DNA of 40,689 nucleotides from a virus: IMG/VR virus record IMGVR_UViG_3300048916_000149, positions 1 to 40,689 of that record; one strand, 5' to 3'. Shown piece by piece: positions 37,949 to 40,689 of this stretch (position 1 is its first letter; each line of letters starts with the position of its first letter). The notes under the pieces were generated by a model. It saw only the letters and a program-made list of their open reading frames with translations, ran no database searches and was not told where the DNA came from. The position numbers and the translations under genes were made by a program.

Positions 37949-38670
37949 TGAGTTGGCGCGAACAAGCGAAGTGCAAAGGGCAACCGCTGCACAAGTTCTA
38001 CCCCGACCGCACCGAACGCAGGGCAAGCGTCCGGGACGCCATCGACTTGTGCGAGCAGTGCCCGGTGCTGAAGATGTGCGCCACCGACGCTCTGCTCACC
38101 GCGCAGAAATCGGGCGTGTGCGGGGTGTGGGCCGGCGTCTACCTCGGTGACACCCCGGTGTGGCGCGGCGCCAAGCTGGCCCCACTCAAGGCTATCGCCG
38201 GGCCGATCACCTCGCGCCATCGAATCTCCCACCGCCACAACCGGCACAGCGACGACTACACCCCCTCCGGCAAGGCGATCGCCCACCTCGGGCAGCTCTG
38301 GGATATGGGCATGACCAACCCGGGAATCGCTCGGGCCGCGAACATCTCGCTGCACACGCTCAACGCCCTGATCTACGACGGCGCACCGGAGGATCAGGTG
38401 GAGTTGTCGGGACGTTCGATCCGCCCACGGGACTTGATGACGCGCACCATCGAGGCCGCGCTGCTGTCGGTGCCGGTCCCGTCCGAGCGTGTGTCCCGCA
38501 AGCAGACGCAGAAGTTGAACCCCAATCCCGGTCGCTGCATCGCGTGCAGTGAGGCGATCGGTAGCCGCCGGGACCCGAACTGGCGTGGGGTGCGTTACGG
38601 CGGCAAGGGCCGTTGCGAGCGCTGCTACCAGGCCCACCGTCGGCAGCAGGTGGAAACGGCGGTGTCATGA
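37948..38670 (+). CDS. WhiB-family regulator fused to HTH and zinc ribbon
   Basis: 240 residues. WhiB [4Fe-4S] cluster ligands: Cys9, Cys35, Cys38, Cys44 (DLCEQCPVLKMC), followed by CGVWAGV, a variant of the G-W-G turn. Typical WhiB proteins are 80-120 residues; here about 150 extra residues follow. These include an HTH-like stretch at about 108-145 (GKAIAHLGQLWDMGMTNPGI, then ISLHTLNALI) and a CIAC (197-200)/CERC (223-226) zinc ribbon. Phage WhiB proteins can compete with host WhiB and affect superinfection (TM4 WhiB, established). The extra domains suggest sequence-specific binding on its own. Stop overlaps the next ATG. Confidence 0.88.
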   Translation: MSWREQAKCKGQPLHKFYPDRTERRASVRDAIDLCEQCPVLKMCATDALLTAQKSGVCGVWAGVYLGDTPVWRGAKLAPLKAIAGPITSRHRISHRHNRHSDDYTPSGKAIAHLGQLWDMGMTNPGIARAANISLHTLNALIYDGAPEDQVELSGRSIRPRDLMTRTIEAALLSVPVPSERVSRKQTQKLNPNPGRCIACSEAIGSRRDPNWRGVRYGGKGRCERCYQAHRRQQVETAVS

Positions 38671-38855
38671 GCCGCCTGACGATCAACGGTCCACGTCTGC
38701 GCGGCCGGGATGGCTACGCGGAGTTGGTGATCGAGCACGACCCCGACGGCCGTGTCCGCATCCAGGTACACGACGAGACCGGACCGGGCAACACCTTCAC
38801 CTGCGGGCAAGCCGACGGCGACGTGATCGGCGACTTCATCAAGAGCCCGGCGTGA
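38667..38855 (+). CDS. Small early protein (62 aa)
   Basis: 62 residues, beta-rich (RDGYAELVIEHDPDGRVRIQ, then NTFTCGQADGDVIGDFIK). ATGA overlap with WhiB-like gene, GTGA overlap with the next. Not recognised. Confidence 0.62.
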   Translation: MSRLTINGPRLRGRDGYAELVIEHDPDGRVRIQVHDETGPGNTFTCGQADGDVIGDFIKSPA

Positions 38856-38992
38856 ACCACCACGTCTGCTGGATCACCGACTACTTCGCCGAGGAGTGCT
38901 GGGAACGCGCCTGCGTCCACTCCCCGAACCTCATTCACCCCTGCCTCGTCAGGAACGAGCGCACCGACCAGGAGGACTCCGATGGCTCGTAG
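38852..38992 (+). CDS. Small Cys/His-rich early protein (46 aa)
   Basis: GTG 38852. 46 residues with His/Cys pairs (NHHVCWITDYFAEECWERAC, then HSPNLIHPCLV), possibly a metal-binding miniprotein. Its end overlaps the exonuclease start by 11 bp. Unknown function. Confidence 0.55.
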   Translation: MNHHVCWITDYFAEECWERACVHSPNLIHPCLVRNERTDQEDSDGS

Positions 38993-39812
38993 CCCTGGCC
39001 TGCACTACACGCTGACTGATCTCGAATACCACGCCGACACGGACTGGCTGTCGTCCTCCGGTGTCCGGGAGCTGTTGAAACCCGGCGGTCCGGCACGGTT
39101 CCGCTACCAGCTCGACAACGGCAGCGAACACAAGTCCTACTTCGACGAGGGCCACGCCGCGCACGCCGAAGTCCTGGGCACCGGTCTGGAAGTGGTGGAA
39201 GTGAAGGCCGACGACTGGCGCACCAAAGCCGCCCGCGAAGCCCGCGACGCCGCGTACGCGGAGGGCAAGGTGCCGTTGCTGACCGCCGGCGTGGAGATGG
39301 TCCGCGGCATGGGTGAGGTAGTCCGCAACACTCCCGAGGTGGCGCAGCTGCTCGACGGCGGCTTCCCGGAGGTGAGCGCCTATGCGATCGACGCGTCGAC
39401 ATGGACGAAGATCCGTGCCCGCCCGGACTACATGAAGCAGCGCCCGGACGGGCTATGGACGGTCGTGGACTACAAGACGACTGCCGACGCGTCACCGCGC
39501 GCGTTCGCGAAAAGCGCCGCCAAGTACGGCTATCCGATCCAGGAATCCGTGTACCGGCGGGTACTGCGCGCCCTCGGCATCGAGGTGGCCGAGTTCATCT
39601 TCCTCGCCCAGGAGAAGACACCGCCATACCTGATGTCGCTGCACATCAACGACGGCTGGGATGTGGAACTCGCCGACCGGCTCGTCGACCGCGGCATCGA
39701 AACCTTCGCCGAATGCACGGCCACCGACGAATGGCCGGGCTACGGCACCGACATCAACGTGATGCGCATGCCCCAGTGGGCGCGCATCGACGCCGAGGAG
39801 GCCCTGCTGTGA
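38982..39812 (+). CDS. RecE-like 5'-3' exonuclease (PD-(D/E)XK)
   Basis: 276 residues. YxxLxxDxxWLSSSGVRELL-type N-terminus, FDEGHAAHAEVLG (His58), then active-site residues Glu130 (GFPEVSAY), Asp149 (RARPDYM), Asp163-Tyr-Lys165 (VVDYKTT) and Gln187 (YPIQESVY). This is the exonuclease VIII/PDDEXK pattern. It would resect double-stranded DNA ends to give 3' tails for the annealing protein encoded next. GAGGA lies before the ATG. Confidence 0.88.
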   Translation: MARSPGLHYTLTDLEYHADTDWLSSSGVRELLKPGGPARFRYQLDNGSEHKSYFDEGHAAHAEVLGTGLEVVEVKADDWRTKAAREARDAAYAEGKVPLLTAGVEMVRGMGEVVRNTPEVAQLLDGGFPEVSAYAIDASTWTKIRARPDYMKQRPDGLWTVVDYKTTADASPRAFAKSAAKYGYPIQESVYRRVLRALGIEVAEFIFLAQEKTPPYLMSLHINDGWDVELADRLVDRGIETFAECTATDEWPGYGTDINVMRMPQWARIDAEEALL

Positions 39813-40462
39813 CCGACGCGAAGGCCGGACTGGACAAGCTCCGGGTTCCGTTCGACGACAACCAGATCGGGAAGCTGCCCAAGCCATATCGGAAGGACTC
39901 TCCGAAGGCCGACTGCAAGGTGTGCGGCGGTAATCATGGACAGCCCGCGTTCCACGTCGACTATGTGGGGCATGCGGCTGTCACCGATCGGCTGCTCGAC
40001 ACCGACATCGAGTGGAGCTGGGAGCCTCTCGCGCGGGACGCGGACGGGCTGCCGAAGTTCGACAACAACGGCGGGCTGTGGATCAAGCTGACCGTCTGCG
40101 GCCTGACCCGCATCGGGTACGGCGACGCCCAGGGCAAGCGCGGCGGGGACGCGGTGAAGGAAGCCATCGGCGACGCGATCCGCAACGCCAGCATGCGATA
40201 CGGCGTGGCCCTGGACCTCTGGCACAAGGGCGATCTCCATCGCGCGGAGGACGCGCCGGCCATGACTGCGGCTCCGGTCGTCGATCCGGCCACGGCTGCC
40301 CGGCAGGAGTTGCTGGCGCTGCTGAAGGAGATCGACATCGAGCCGGGAGAGGCCGCGGACCGGTTCGCTGCCGACGGTAACGGCGATATCGGCAAGTCCA
40401 CCAACGTCGCCGCGATCCGGAAGCTCACCGCCCACTACAAGAAGATGGCGGGCCGAGCATGA
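39809..40462 (+). CDS. Rad52/Sak-like single-strand annealing protein
   Basis: 217 residues from GTG 39809 overlapping the exonuclease stop. Core at about 50-145 follows the Rad52/Sak pattern: VDYVGHAAVTDRLLDTDIEW, LWIKLTVCGLTRIGYGDAQ, then DAVKEAIGDAIRNASMRYG and LDLWHKGDL. An N-terminal CKVCGGNH may bind zinc. Exonuclease plus annealing protein gives a two-component phage recombination system. The family (Rad52 vs Erf) is judged by eye. Confidence 0.8.
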   Translation: MTDAKAGLDKLRVPFDDNQIGKLPKPYRKDSPKADCKVCGGNHGQPAFHVDYVGHAAVTDRLLDTDIEWSWEPLARDADGLPKFDNNGGLWIKLTVCGLTRIGYGDAQGKRGGDAVKEAIGDAIRNASMRYGVALDLWHKGDLHRAEDAPAMTAAPVVDPATAARQELLALLKEIDIEPGEAADRFAADGNGDIGKSTNVAAIRKLTAHYKKMAGRA

Positions 40463-40689
40463 CCGACTACAACCCGGCCCAGATCGAGGCCGCTATCCGC
40501 GAGTGCGCGGCCCGGATCGCGAACGGCGTCATCGTGTGCGGTAACGCGTACAAGGCGTACCTCGAGGCAGACCACGAATACGACAAGGCATTCGCGCACG
40601 CCTATCTCGAAGCGACCGGCCCACAGCACGAGAAGAAGTACGTGGCTGAACTCGCCACCGAGAAGGAGCGTCGTGCACGGGACGTTGCG
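40459..40689 (+). CDS. Small early protein, 3' partial
   Basis: ATG 40459 overlaps the annealing protein stop; the frame remains open to the window end (77 codons seen). Helical and charged: YNPAQIEAAIRECAARIANG, then AYLEADHEYDKAFAHAYLEA. Such proteins often follow recombination genes in actinophages; no function known. Confidence 0.65.
   Translation, partial: MTDYNPAQIEAAIRECAARIANGVIVCGNAYKAYLEADHEYDKAFAHAYLEATGPQHEKKYVAELATEKERRARDVA

Noticed and set aside
1-40689. tRNA, rRNA or insertion-sequence genes
   Set aside because: No tRNA-like cloverleaf, rRNA stretch or transposase with terminal repeats was recognised on either strand by reading; a dedicated tRNA scan was not possible.

Overview
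The window is most of the genome of a temperate, long-tailed (siphovirus-type) bacteriophage of a GC-rich, mycolic-acid-containing actinobacterium (Nocardia, Rhodococcus, Gordonia or a relative). The host inference rests on the GC-rich codon use with many GTG starts, a lysin B (mycolyl ester hydrolase), a WhiB-family iron-sulfur regulator, and a tail/lysis gene order typical of actinophages. Both window edges cut through genes (a cysteine protease at the left, a small early gene at the right). A candidate intact attP next to the integrase, with no host genes visible, suggests a free phage genome or circularised contig rather than an integrated prophage.

Layout. (1) 1-1902: partial papain-like cysteine protease, four small unknown genes, HNH endonuclease. 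(2) 1995-10008: packaging and head module: small and large terminase, portal, MuF-like protein, scaffold, decoration protein, major capsid, then head-tail connectors and tail terminator. (3) 10093-18676: tail module: major tail protein with an Ig-like domain, tail assembly chaperones joined by a -1 frameshift at a G-GGG-GGT slippery site, a 1368-residue tape measure with two wall hydrolase domains, and baseplate-type proteins. (4) 18688-27337: GH25-type endolysin and holin-like membrane proteins, then a second tail block (two glycine-rich proteins, small tip proteins, a ten-fold Ala/Val/Pro repeat protein, an SGNH-hydrolase tail fibre), and lysin B. Lysin A and lysin B are about 6.6 kb apart.

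(5) 26201-30064: accessory and regulatory zone with most of the leftward genes: a small unknown gene, a secreted small protein, a bidirectional terminator, and a four-gene overlapping leftward operon whose first product looks like a catalytically dead serine-recombinase N-terminal domain. This operon diverges from an HTH-TPR-like regulator. (6) 30165-33902: integration and immunity: candidate attP, serine integrase, an unknown gene, a leftward XRE repressor, a divergent Cro-like gene sharing CCATATGGG operators, and an antirepressor. (7) 33899-40689: tightly overlapping rightward early genes: small zinc-ribbon/Cys-rich and membrane proteins, a WhiB protein with extra C-terminal HTH and zinc ribbon, a RecE-like exonuclease and a Rad52/Sak-like annealing protein.

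How it works together: the repressor/Cro switch decides lysis or lysogeny. The serine integrase probably acts at the 48-bp dyad just upstream of its own start. Early genes supply host takeover and recombination. The left arm builds virions, and GH25 lysin, holins and lysin B open the mycolata envelope. A striking non-coding feature is that nearly every real intergenic gap carries a perfect hairpin of about 9-12 bp, several sharing a GAG-N7-CTC apex.
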